Source: Halobacillus salinus
GTDB taxonomy: Bacteria; Bacillota; Bacilli; Bacillales; Halobacillaceae
Direction of reading: 5' to 3'
DNA: 64,000 nt
Assembly (NCBI RefSeq): GCF_004684905.1
Contig: NZ_SRJC01000001.1
Location: 1,860,001 to 1,924,000 of the forward strand
Within the stretch, counting starts at the first letter, position 1, and each line of letters begins with the position of its first letter. This document shows, piece after piece, positions 7,746-15,362 of this stretch. The notes below the pieces were generated by a model, which saw only the letters and a list, made by a program, of their open reading frames with translations, had not been told where the DNA came from and ran no database searches. The translations under genes and the position numbers were made by a program.

Positions 7746-8621
7746 ATGAGTGATTACCACAACCTCAAACAAGGAGAAAAAGGGGCTTGGGTCAGTATCA
7801 TTGCCTATTTGATTCTGGCAACGGCCAAAATCTTGATCGCTTCCATTGGAAATTCTGAAGCGCTTCGAGCAGACGGTCTAAACAACACCACCGATGTAGT
7901 TGCGTCCGTAGCAGTGTTGATCGGGCTGAAAATTTCCCGCAAACCACCAGACGAGGACCACCATTATGGTCATTTCCGTGCGGAAACGATCGCCTCACTT
8001 GTCGCTGCTTTCATTATGATGACTGTTGGAATAGAAGTTCTGATTGGAACTGTTCAAGATATACTCACCCCATCGAACAGTGAGCCAGCACTCCTTACAG
8101 CGTGGACTGCGATAGCCGCTGCAATTGTGATGTTTGGTGTGTATCGATACAACCTTAATCTATCCAAAAAAGTCGATAGTCAAGCTCTGATGGCGGCTGC
8201 GCAGGATAACAAGTCCGATGCTCTTGTCAGTATTGGTGCCGCTGTCGGAATTTTCGGGTCTCAACTCGGGTTTGTATGGCTTGATCCACTGGCTGGGTTC
8301 ATTGTAGGGCTGATTATATGCAAGACAGCCTGGGACATATTCTCAACCGCAAGTCACAGTTTGACCGATGGATTTGATGAAGACCGACTCGAAAGGATCA
8401 GACAAACAATCGGAGAGCACCCCGATGTACTTGCTGTAAGAGATGTCAAAGCCCGTCTTCAAGGGAATAGGACCCTCGTTGACGCCATCATTCACGTGGA
8501 TCCTGATATGACCATAAAACAGGGTCATATCATTACTGATGAACTAGAAGATAAATTAGAAGTGAAACATCGCATCTTTTATGCTCACATCCATATCGAA
8601 CCATATGATGAAGACGAGTAA
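7746..8621 (+). CDS. Cation diffusion facilitator, probable Mn(2+) exporter (MneS/MneP-like)
   Basis: This is a 291-residue CDF-family antiporter with six predicted membrane helices and a C-terminal cytosolic ferredoxin-like domain (about residues 205-291, ending in HIHIEPYDEDE). The metal site in helix 2 reads N46-xxx-D50 and that in helix 5 reads D154-xxx-D158. This is the pattern reported for the manganese clade, whereas zinc/iron CDFs carry HxxxD in helix 5. The HHYGHFRAE motif follows helix 2. Export of Mn(2+), as for B. subtilis MneP and MneS, is therefore a reasoned inference. The ATG at 7746 follows GAAGGAG. The unusual structured leader upstream points to post-initiation regulation. 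Confidence 0.85.
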   Translation: MSDYHNLKQGEKGAWVSIIAYLILATAKILIASIGNSEALRADGLNNTTDVVASVAVLIGLKISRKPPDEDHHYGHFRAETIASLVAAFIMMTVGIEVLIGTVQDILTPSNSEPALLTAWTAIAAAIVMFGVYRYNLNLSKKVDSQALMAAAQDNKSDALVSIGAAVGIFGSQLGFVWLDPLAGFIVGLIICKTAWDIFSTASHSLTDGFDEDRLERIRQTIGEHPDVLAVRDVKARLQGNRTLVDAIIHVDPDMTIKQGHIITDELEDKLEVKHRIFYAHIHIEPYDEDE

Positions 8622-8662
8622 GGCATCGTTTCTACCGTCGGTAGAAACGATGCCTTATTTTT
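8621..8662. terminator. Bidirectional terminator
   Basis: A perfect 16-bp stem (8621-8636 with 8640-8655) has a 3-nt loop and then a T run on the + strand. It includes the last base of the exporter stop codon and lies just before the end of the convergent GNAT gene. Confidence 0.9.
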
Positions 8663-9195
8663 CAGGAGAAATGCTTTAATAAATGATCGATCTCTTTCCA
8701 GCCGAACGCCGTTTCTTCATACGTCCCCTGACCTATCGTCACCTGTTCTGCTTCGACTGGATGGGCACCCAACTTAGAGTAGAAGTGACTTGAAGGGTTT
8801 TTAGTAAGTACCCACACGAGTAAAGACTCATACCCCGCCTCTTTCATTGCATGAGCAAACGTTTGGAGCATGATGCTGCCATACCCTTGCCTTTGGTACT
8901 CTTCTAACAGGTAAATGGCATATATTTCTCCATCGAACCCATAATTTTTTGTGCGCTCTTTCCCACCAGATACAAAACCGACCGGCTCCCCTTCGTCATT
9001 TTCTACCACATAGGCAATTTGGCCATTAACAGGTTTTCTTAAAACAGTCTCCCATAGCGCAATACGGTTCTCGACGTTACTGTTGCTAACATCTCGTTCA
9101 TCAAGGAGATCTTTATATGTAGACTTCCAACTTCGCACGTGGATGTTTGCTATTTTCTCTGCATCTTCAAATTTAGCTACTCTGACTTTGGGCAT
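8662..9195 (-). CDS. GNAT-family N-acetyltransferase
   Basis: This is a 177-residue acetyl-CoA-dependent acetyltransferase. The opening VRVAKFEDAEKIANIHVRSWKSTYKDLL is typical of the GNAT subgroup annotated as RimI-like. The acetyl-CoA pyrophosphate loop is visible as EEYQRQGYGSIML (Q/RxxGxG/A) near residue 103, preceded by the beta-4 strand EIYAIYLL. The substrate cannot be predicted. AGGGAGA lies upstream of the ATG at 9195. It is convergent with the Mn-type exporter and shares its terminator. Confidence 0.82.
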   Translation of the reverse strand: MPKVRVAKFEDAEKIANIHVRSWKSTYKDLLDERDVSNSNVENRIALWETVLRKPVNGQIAYVVENDEGEPVGFVSGGKERTKNYGFDGEIYAIYLLEEYQRQGYGSIMLQTFAHAMKEAGYESLLVWVLTKNPSSHFYSKLGAHPVEAEQVTIGQGTYEETAFGWKEIDHLLKHFS

Positions 9196-9334
9196 CGTGC
9201 ATCTCCCTTTCTGATTCTTCTGTCTTTTTTATTTTACCAGAAATTTTCTTGTTATGGTCATGCAAAACACTTTGCCACCTGTTTTCCCCGTTCAAAAGGA
9301 TAGTGTATTCTTCAAAATATGTTCCCCATAAACG

Positions 9335-9364
9335 AATAAAGCACTCCCTATTCAGAGAGTGCTT
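9335..9364 (-). terminator. Terminator of the collagen-like gene
   Basis: The 8-bp stem AAGCACTC/GAGTGCTT (9339-9346 with 9357-9364) is followed on the - strand by a short T-rich stretch. It lies immediately downstream of the stop at 9377. Confidence 0.65.
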
Positions 9365-9376
9365 CAACCCATCTAT

Positions 9377-9835
9377 TTATTGGCATTGGAACCTGGAAAT
9401 CTGCCTTGTATCTAGACCTGTATAAACCCACGTCTGTCTTCTGCGGAGCCATCGATACCCAGCTACAGATGTACGCCCGATAAACGTTGGATAAAACCAG
9501 AAAGAGCTGCCATTTTCTAATCTAACCCACGTGTATCGGTATAAGCATCCTCCAAATGAACCCGGATCGACTGCATATAAACTTGGGCCTTGTGCACCCT
9601 GTGGTGGTGTTGGAGGTGGTGGGGGCAGTTGTCCCCCTGGACCACCTGGCCCACCTGGTCCACCTGGTCCGCCTGGTCCGCCTCCCCCGAATGGAGGTCC
9701 TTGCGGAGGTTGGTTCGGTCCTCCAGTTCCAAATGGTGCTCCAGGTCCACCTGGTCCACCGGGGAAGAAACCGCCCTGCCCTGGTCCTAACAGGCCACCA
9801 AAAAATGGCCCGAAAGGAGGTTGTTGTCGGTACAT
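9377..9835 (-). CDS. Collagen-like Gly/Pro-rich protein, probable spore surface protein
   Basis: This is a 152-residue protein. The N-terminal 90 residues are almost only Gly, Pro, Phe and Gln, including a run of GGP triplets (Gly-X-Y repeats). The C-terminal 60 residues form a compact aromatic-rich domain with CLYRYTWVRLENGS followed by a WFYPTFIGR segment, ending in FQCQ, so it holds two cysteines. No signal peptide is present. The C-terminal domain recurs in short Bacilli proteins of unknown role. A sigma-K-like promoter directly upstream (9873-9899) suggests late mother-cell expression and thus a coat or spore-surface role, which is inference. AAAGGA lies about 10 nt before the ATG. Confidence 0.7.
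   Translation of the reverse strand: MYRQQPPFGPFFGGLLGPGQGGFFPGGPGGPGAPFGTGGPNQPPQGPPFGGGGPGGPGGPGGPGGPGGQLPPPPPTPPQGAQGPSLYAVDPGSFGGCLYRYTWVRLENGSSFWFYPTFIGRTSVAGYRWLRRRQTWVYTGLDTRQISRFQCQ
9636..9680. repeat. 9-bp tandem repeat coding for GGP units
   Basis: Five consecutive 9-bp units of the form CCTGGNCCN on the + strand (GGNCCAGGN-type on the coding strand) encode Gly-Gly-Pro. Such tracts change length by slippage. Confidence 0.75.
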
Positions 9836-9872
9836 AGAGATCCATTCCTTTCTCGTCTCAGAATTGTCTCTA

Positions 9873-9899
9873 TACGATATGCCAAAGCTGGGCTCATGT
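9873..9899 (-). promoter_or_regulatory. Candidate sigma-K promoter
   Basis: On the - strand CACA (AC at 9898-9899) is followed after 16 nt by CATATCGTA (9873-9881). The sigma-K consensus is AC-N16-CATAnnnTA. It lies between the azlD stop and the collagen-like gene. Confidence 0.5.
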
Positions 9900-9901
9900 G
9901 A

Positions 9902-10195
9902 TTACAATGTCAAAAGAAAGACAGTGGCAATGGCTCCGAGTACTACTCCAATAATATGGACATTTAACCAAGCAAGTAATACTCCAACGAGTCCGGCAAT
10001 GATACCTATTTGAGGTGCGTCAGGCTTAACATTGAGAATCCCTGGAACAATCAAAGCCCCTAAAGCTGCATAAGGAATTGCATTCAACCAACGATCCACC
10101 CATTTAGGAAACGATACCCAATCAACGATGAATACAGGCAGGAAACGGGGAACAGCTGTTACGATTGCCATTCCGATAATCAACCATACAATCAT
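9902..10195 (-). CDS. azlD: AzlD-family branched-chain amino acid exporter, small subunit
   Basis: This is a 97-residue membrane protein with about four predicted helices. It matches AzlD: IGMAIVTAVPRFLPVF at the N-terminus, then the conserved WLNAIPYAALGALIVPGIL block. AzlD pairs with AzlC to export branched-chain amino acids (4-azaleucine resistance in B. subtilis). The start ATG at 10195 overlaps the end of azlC by 4 nt, so the two are translationally coupled. AGGAGGAGA precedes it. I see no terminator directly after the stop. Confidence 0.9.
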   Translation of the reverse strand: MIVWLIIGMAIVTAVPRFLPVFIVDWVSFPKWVDRWLNAIPYAALGALIVPGILNVKPDAPQIGIIAGLVGVLLAWLNVHIIGVVLGAIATVFLLTL

Positions 10196-10929
10196 GCTTT
10201 CTCCTCCTCGCTATCCAATAACCAAATCCCACTTGCTCCTCCAATTAGAGTGCCTACCACAATCGACCAGCCTTGATTCAATCCAAAGGACTGGCATAAT
10301 ACATTTACGCCCATTGCCAATAAGGCAATACATGCAATCCTCCAGTTTCCTTTTACAGATGGGATAAGAAGTCCGATGAACATTGCGTACAATGCAACTC
10401 CCATACTCTCACTTAAACTTTCAGGCATGACATCGCCAAGTAACCCGCCCACTAAAGACCCACCAACCCAAGAAAGATAAGCAGTGAGCATCAATGAAGC
10501 ATAAAAGTAGGAACCGAATTCTTCTTTTGCCTCTTTTCGATAAAGGGCGGATACAGTAAATGTTTCGTCGGTTAACCCGAGTGTCAAAGGAAGCTTCGCT
10601 CTAAATGCAATGGAACGGAGTCTATTTACAAAAGAGAGACTCATGACAAAATGCCTGAAGTTAAGTACAAATGTTGCGATAATCATTTCTATCAACCCAG
10701 TCCCTGCGGCAATCATACCTACAGCCAGGAATTGGGCAGCCCCTGCGAACACAAGTACACTCATCCACGTAATTTCTGAAATAGTCATCCCTGTCTGACT
10801 AGCAAGCACTCCATATGTAAGGGCGACGGGGAGATAACCGAGCATAATTGGTAATCCCGCCATTATTCCTCTTCGGATCATCGACCTACGGCCGCTTTGT
10901 TCTTTATGTTGCAGTACTTGCGACTCCAT
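10192..10929 (-). CDS. azlC: AzlC-family branched-chain amino acid exporter, large subunit
   Basis: This is a 245-residue integral membrane protein. The family block GIMAGLPIMLGYLPVALTYGVLASQ and the following FAGAAQFLAVGMIAAGT are classic AzlC motifs, as is FVLNFRHFVMSLSF near residue 90. It acts with AzlD as a two-component exporter of branched-chain or related amino acids. The substrate is inferred from the family. It heads a two-gene operon, has AGGAGGGG before the ATG at 10929, and is divergent from the T-box-controlled NhaC-family gene. Adjacency to another amino acid transporter may mean shared amino acid homeostasis but not shared control. Confidence 0.92.
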   Translation of the reverse strand: MESQVLQHKEQSGRRSMIRRGIMAGLPIMLGYLPVALTYGVLASQTGMTISEITWMSVLVFAGAAQFLAVGMIAAGTGLIEMIIATFVLNFRHFVMSLSFVNRLRSIAFRAKLPLTLGLTDETFTVSALYRKEAKEEFGSYFYASLMLTAYLSWVGGSLVGGLLGDVMPESLSESMGVALYAMFIGLLIPSVKGNWRIACIALLAMGVNVLCQSFGLNQGWSIVVGTLIGGASGIWLLDSEEEKA

Positions 10930-11107
10930 GCTTACTCCCCTCCTCTCTCAAATTGCCACTATTATACACAATATAACAGCTCGGTTGGAAGTTATTTTCA
11001 TCGAATTTCATCCATTATTCTATTGACAGTCAGAAGTCCGTCATTTAACATGAAGATACTTCATCACTTAAAAGCGTTTAAGCAACAAAATATATTATTT
11101 GTATCAT

Positions 11108-11310
11108 GAATCCCGAAGTAGATAGAAGACAGACAGCAGCCAGAAACTGAGTGGCAGATGGAAACTCAGGTCATCTTCCTATCGAATTACAGGATTCCTA
11201 TGTCCTTGATACAGCCGAATGAGTGGGTAGGTTGTAAATCTACCAATCAGGGTGGTACCGCGGAGTGCGAACTTCGTCCCTTACTTCTTAAGGGGCGGAG
11301 TTTTACTATT
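11108..11310 (+). promoter_or_regulatory. T-box riboswitch, tyrosine specifier
   Basis: Stem I closes with GAATCC (11108-11113) against GGATTC (11192-11197) and carries the AGTA box (11117-11120). The specifier loop reads GAAT-TAC-A with TAC at 11188-11190, followed by the conserved purine, so the cognate tRNA is tRNA-Tyr. A reading as UUA (Leu) would lack that purine. Stem III is near 11224-11245. The T-box AGGGTGGTACCGCGG (11249-11263) offers UGGU for the tRNA ACCA end. The terminator arms CGTCCCTT and AAGGGGCG (11275-11297) precede a T-rich tract. Uncharged tRNA-Tyr should stabilise the antiterminator and turn on the transporter gene. The rest of the gap up to azlC (10930-11107) shows no gene. 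Confidence 0.92.
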
Positions 11311-11327
11311 TATTAGGGGGAATTTCG

Positions 11328-12731
11328 ATGTTTCATTTAAGACCAAAGTCTTTACCTAACCTGACAGAAGCGATTCTGTTATTAGTAGTGTCAGTTGGTA
11401 TCATCAGTTACTTTATCATCGGTGTACAAGACGTCCCACCTCATGTACCGATCCTTTTGGCTATCCTTGTCATGTTGACATACGGGTTGATAAAGAGAAT
11501 GCCATTTAAGGAGTTACAAAATGGGATGGTACAGGGTGCCCAGACCGGAATGGGTGCCATCTTACTCTTCTTTGTAATCGGGATCCTCATTGCCAGCTGG
11601 ATGGCAAGTGGAACTATCCCTGTACTGATGGATGCTGCATTTTCTCTTGCGGGAGGGCCATGGTTCCTTGCCATTGCATTCGCTGTAACAGCCATTGTCG
11701 GAGTTGCAATGGGTAGTTCCTTTACAACTGCAGCTACTGTCGGAGTAGCTTTCATAGGAGTTGCACAGTCTTTAGATGTATCATTGGCTATGACGGCTGG
11801 AGCCATTGTTTCAGGAGCATTTTTCGGGGACAAAATGTCACCCCTTTCGGACACGACAAACTTAGCATCCACCGTCGTGAAAGTCGATTTGTTCGATCAC
11901 ATTAAAAACATGTCGTGGACGACCATCCCGGCATTCATCCTTTCCTTTGTTTTATTTGTTTTGTTGTCCCCACAGCAGCAAGGAGGTTCAGAACAGCTGG
12001 CGAACTTCCAAGCAGGATTGGATCAAACTGGACTTATGCATTGGAGTTCGTGGATCCCCTTAGCTATTCTCGTAGCTTCTACGGTAGCAAAGCGCCCTGC
12101 GTTCCTTTCTATAGCTGCAAGCAGTCTGATAGCCACCCTGCTCGCAGGATTCAGAGGGATCATGGAATGGTCAGCCCTTTGGACGACATGGTTCAACGGG
12201 TATGAAGCAACGACAAACAGCGAGGCAGTAAACAGTCTGTTGACTCGTGGAGGGATGAATGGAATGTTGTTCACCGTTTCCCTTGTCGTTCTTGCCTTGT
12301 CCCTAGGAGGGCTGTTTTTCAAAACTGGAGTAATTCCTGCAATATTAGAGCGTGTACAGGAATCCTTGCAGTCTCCACGCTCTGTGACACTCTCCACAGC
12401 ATTCACGGCAATCGGCATCAACATTGCGATCGGGGAACAATATTTATCGATTCTACTAACAGGTGAAGCATATCAAGATGCTTACGAAAGAGCTGGACTT
12501 GCCAGAAAGAATTTATCGAGGACATTAGAAGACGCAGGAACCGTCATCAACCCACTGGTACCATGGAGCGTCTGTGGTGTCTTCCTTGCCAATGTCCTTG
12601 GAGTATCTGTTCTAGAATATTTGCCGTTCGCATTCTTCTGTTTACTAAGCCCTGTATTAACGATTTTATTTGGAATAACGGGAAAAACGTTGACACCAAA
12701 AGCAGTAGAGTCTACAAAAGTAGCCCAATAA
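11328..12731 (+). CDS. NhaC-family transporter, probable tyrosine permease
   Basis: This is a 467-residue membrane protein with about 11-12 helices in the NhaC Na+/H+ antiporter superfamily. Blocks such as VGVAMGSSFTTAATVGVAFIG and ISGAFFGDKMSPLSDTTNLA-like segments (here SGAFFGDKMSPLSDTTN near residue 165) are conserved NhaC motifs. Although often annotated as a sodium/proton antiporter, a tyrosine-specific T-box leader lies directly upstream. Comparative studies of T-box regulons assign such genes as tyrosine transporters within NhaC, and I favour that role. The ATG at 11328 follows TTAGGGGG. It is transcribed alone and ends at the terminator at 12735. Confidence 0.85.
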   Translation: MFHLRPKSLPNLTEAILLLVVSVGIISYFIIGVQDVPPHVPILLAILVMLTYGLIKRMPFKELQNGMVQGAQTGMGAILLFFVIGILIASWMASGTIPVLMDAAFSLAGGPWFLAIAFAVTAIVGVAMGSSFTTAATVGVAFIGVAQSLDVSLAMTAGAIVSGAFFGDKMSPLSDTTNLASTVVKVDLFDHIKNMSWTTIPAFILSFVLFVLLSPQQQGGSEQLANFQAGLDQTGLMHWSSWIPLAILVASTVAKRPAFLSIAASSLIATLLAGFRGIMEWSALWTTWFNGYEATTNSEAVNSLLTRGGMNGMLFTVSLVVLALSLGGLFFKTGVIPAILERVQESLQSPRSVTLSTAFTAIGINIAIGEQYLSILLTGEAYQDAYERAGLARKNLSRTLEDAGTVINPLVPWSVCGVFLANVLGVSVLEYLPFAFFCLLSPVLTILFGITGKTLTPKAVESTKVAQ

Positions 12732-12734
12732 CCC

Positions 12735-12767
12735 AAAGAACCACTCATTTGAGTGGTTCTTTTTTTG
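12735..12767 (+). terminator. Terminator of the NhaC-family gene
   Basis: The perfect 12-bp stem AAAGAACCACTC/GAGTGGTTCTTT has a 4-nt loop, and the T run continues to 12767. Confidence 0.92.
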
Positions 12768-12822
12768 ATTCAAGTATAGAACCTGTGGATCGACTCACAC
12801 TACAAATAGGTAGGTGAAAATA

Positions 12823-13656
12823 ATGGATAAACATGAGCATCATGAAGACCATAATGAAACATGGCATATGTCACATGCGGAATCAGAGCAGATTCTTGAA
12901 GATGTAGCCTTTTATCGAACACTCATTTCTAATGTAGTATTCATCGGTAAGCAAGGCCAAGCAGATTGGGTATTAGTTGATTGCGGAATCGGCCATTATG
13001 CTAAGCGAATCATAGAGGCCGCTGAAAAGCGATTCGGTAATCACCCACCGAAGGCAATTGTCTTGACACATGGGCACTTCGATCATGTAGGATCAGCAGA
13101 AAAACTGGCTGACCACTGGGACGTGCCAATTTATATCCACCCGATGGAAATGGACTACGTAACAGGAAAGGAGGACTACCCAGTCGGAGACGCTACCGTC
13201 GGAGGAGGGTTATTTTCAATCCTGTCGCCGTTCTTTCCGACTAAACCCGTCCGCCTGGGCAAATATATTCAGCCCCTTCCAACAGAAGGAGGTCTCCCTT
13301 TCCTGAATGACTGGACGATCTATCATACACCAGGCCATACACCTGGCCATATTTCTTTATTTCGCCAAAATGATCGGACACTTATCGCAGGAGACGCTAT
13401 TATAACAGTGAAGCAGGAGTCGAGCATGGCTGTTTTCGTTCAACATCAGCATGTACATGGGCCTCCCGCTTACTTCACACAAAATTGGGAAGAAGCTGAA
13501 AAATCCGTTAAAAAGATATCTCACCTGCAACCGAGTGTTGTTATAACTGGCCATGGGTTACCCATGGAAGGTGAATTACTCGCAGAACAGTTGCAAGAGC
13601 TCGCAGCCAATTTCAAAGAGTTAGCGGTACCGAAGCACCAAAACAAACTCCATTAA
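12823..13656 (+). CDS. MBL-fold metallo-hydrolase
   Basis: This is a 277-residue cytosolic metallo-beta-lactamase-fold protein. The metal motif HGHFDHVGS (HxHxDH) lies near residue 83. GHTPGHISLF (third His) lies near residue 175, GDAI near residue 190 and GHG near residue 245, so the dinuclear metal site looks complete. The family includes glyoxalase II-like and other hydrolases, and the substrate is not predictable. The N-terminus is His/Glu-rich (MDKHEHHEDHNETWHM), which is unusual and might bind metal. The ATG at 12823 is chosen over the GTG at 12814 because AGGTG sits 6 nt before it. The stop codon overlaps that of the convergent BtuF-like gene. Confidence 0.85.
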   Translation: MDKHEHHEDHNETWHMSHAESEQILEDVAFYRTLISNVVFIGKQGQADWVLVDCGIGHYAKRIIEAAEKRFGNHPPKAIVLTHGHFDHVGSAEKLADHWDVPIYIHPMEMDYVTGKEDYPVGDATVGGGLFSILSPFFPTKPVRLGKYIQPLPTEGGLPFLNDWTIYHTPGHTPGHISLFRQNDRTLIAGDAIITVKQESSMAVFVQHQHVHGPPAYFTQNWEEAEKSVKKISHLQPSVVITGHGLPMEGELLAEQLQELAANFKELAVPKHQNKLH

Positions 13657-14414
13657 AGGATGGCTTTTAATCTTTTCAACCCTTCCAAAAGTCTCGGGCT
13701 GGGGCGGCAGAAAAGGGATTCCTCCAAAACATGAATCCGATTTTGCTGCACTGCAGTAAGGTCTGACCAGCCCGGGCGCTTTCGGACATGCTCAGGGTTC
13801 ATCTTCTCCTCCTTCACCCCCACCCAAACCATGCAGATATGATCAGGGTTGCGTTCTTTCACTTCTTCCCAAGTGGTCTGAACATTCGCTTGTTCCCAAT
13901 CTGAGAATATATTGTACGCTCCTGCAAGCTCACTGATTTCAGTGAGCCAATTTGCCTTGCCCGGGGTGAAAATAGGTTTCGGCCACCACTCCCAATAGAG
14001 GGAAGGCGGGGAATCATTGCGTAACCCACTTTGTCTATAAGTCTCTATTTCATCTAAGAATTGGCGTGCTTTCGCTTTTCCCCAATCTTGCTCTCCGATC
14101 GCTTCTCCGACCCGTTCAATGTCATCAGCAATCTCATCCAATCGATTAGGGTCCAATATTATATATGGTAAACCTCTTTTTTCTAGTTCCTTGATGTTCT
14201 CCTCCATACCAGGTACTGAGAGCGATGCGAGTACAAGATCGGGCTTAAGGTCCTCCACTGCGTCCATATCGATAGAAAGGTCTGGGCCTACTTTCGGTAA
14301 ATCCTTCACCTCTTCAGGAAAATCAGAATAGTTGTCGACACCAACCAACATGGACGTTCTCTGTAGATAGGCGACAATTTCAGTATTGCTCGGACAAATC
14401 GACACAATCCTCAT
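13653..14414 (-). CDS. BtuF-like cobalamin/siderophore-binding protein, no export signal
   Basis: This is a 253-residue protein with the periplasmic-binding fold of the BtuF/FhuD class: MRIVSICPSNTEIVAYL at the start, DLKPDLVLAS near residue 58, and WKEVKERNPDHICM-like text (here WEEVKERNPDHICMVWVG) in the second lobe. Such proteins are annotated in Bacillaceae as cobalamin-binding proteins. It lacks a signal peptide or lipobox, and no ABC permease or ATPase is adjacent, so classical uptake is doubtful. A cytosolic carrier or a lost-transport relic are both possible. The ATG at 14414 follows AGGGAG and matches the family start; the frame continues upstream without support. Confidence 0.7.
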   Translation of the reverse strand: MRIVSICPSNTEIVAYLQRTSMLVGVDNYSDFPEEVKDLPKVGPDLSIDMDAVEDLKPDLVLASLSVPGMEENIKELEKRGLPYIILDPNRLDEIADDIERVGEAIGEQDWGKAKARQFLDEIETYRQSGLRNDSPPSLYWEWWPKPIFTPGKANWLTEISELAGAYNIFSDWEQANVQTTWEEVKERNPDHICMVWVGVKEEKMNPEHVRKRPGWSDLTAVQQNRIHVLEESLFCRPSPRLLEGLKRLKAIL

Positions 14415-14510
14415 ATCTTCACTCCCTTTTTCAAAATAATCTGATGTTTCATTTTCATCCATTATAGCTTATATTTGAAGTAAGAAAAAAAGCGAGAGGA
14501 GATGAGTTCG

Positions 14511-15362
14511 ATGGCCTCAACTCTCCTGGACACATCAAAAGGAATCGTTGAGTTCTCTTATAAAGGGATCGGTCCCGCTATCTTACTACTTAAGGGTGGA
14601 CATTGCACCCGCGAAACAGACCTATCACATAGTAGTCTGATTTATGAAGGGTATTCGTTATTGACTATATCAAGACCCGGATATGACTATACCGAAGCGG
14701 AAGCAGGAAGAACTCCAGATGAGTTCGCAGATACCATTGCAGAAGTATTGGACCACCTGAACATAAAAAAAGTAAGTGTCATTGCGGTTTCGGCAGCAGG
14801 ACCGACTGGCGTCTCGTTCGTTGCCCATCACCCTGAAAGAGTGGACAAACTGATTCTAGAGGCTGCGTTAGTGTCACCATGGGATGCGAAACAAATACGA
14901 AAAGCGAAAATCCTTTTCGGGCAAGCCGAACGAGCCGTTTGGGGCGGCATCCATACCGCAATGAAATTGTTTCCGGAGTTCGTCATGAAGCAGGTCTTAT
15001 CGGAGATGACAACTGAGAATGTGGACGACTTCTTGAACGAACTGACCCCTAACGACCGTAGGTTCATTTACGATATGCTAATGAGTTCTCAATCCGAGAA
15101 CGGTTTTGGACTAGACCTCACGCACACCATAGGTGATATGACCCAAATAAAAGTGCCTGTTTTAGGTATGTATTCAAAGAAAGATAAAAGTGTCCCATAT
15201 ACAAATGCCCTGCTCCTTAAGTCCAAGATACCTCACGCACAAATAGTTGAAGTAGATGCTGACAGTCACCTCATCTGGATTGGAAATGATGCCAAAAATG
15301 TCTGGAACAAACGTCTGAACTTCTTAACCCAACCATCAGCGAAGGAGGCTCATCATGGATGA
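14511..15362 (+). CDS. Alpha/beta hydrolase
   Basis: This is a 283-residue alpha/beta-hydrolase fold protein. The nucleophile elbow reads AVSAAG around residue 94, a variant of GxSxG in which the first Gly is Ala. A catalytic Asp is likely in YSKKDKSVPY, and the His is in DADSHLIWIG near residue 262. The oxyanion region LLLKGGHC lies at about residues 25-32. The substrate is unknown. The ATG at 14511 gives 9-nt spacing from GAGGAG, while the upstream ATG at 14502 directly abuts it. The 3' end overlaps the following gene by 8 nt, so the two are an operon and probably function together. Confidence 0.78.
   Translation: MASTLLDTSKGIVEFSYKGIGPAILLLKGGHCTRETDLSHSSLIYEGYSLLTISRPGYDYTEAEAGRTPDEFADTIAEVLDHLNIKKVSVIAVSAAGPTGVSFVAHHPERVDKLILEAALVSPWDAKQIRKAKILFGQAERAVWGGIHTAMKLFPEFVMKQVLSEMTTENVDDFLNELTPNDRRFIYDMLMSSQSENGFGLDLTHTIGDMTQIKVPVLGMYSKKDKSVPYTNALLLKSKIPHAQIVEVDADSHLIWIGNDAKNVWNKRLNFLTQPSAKEAHHG

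Noticed and set aside
9636-9680. Regular short repeats suggestive of a CRISPR-like array
   Set aside because: The units are 9 bp with no spacers and simply code for Gly-Gly-Pro.
9531-10013. Long + strand Pro/Gly-rich open frame opposite the collagen-like gene
   Set aside because: It is the complement of the GGP repeat; it has no ribosome site and crosses into azlD antisense.
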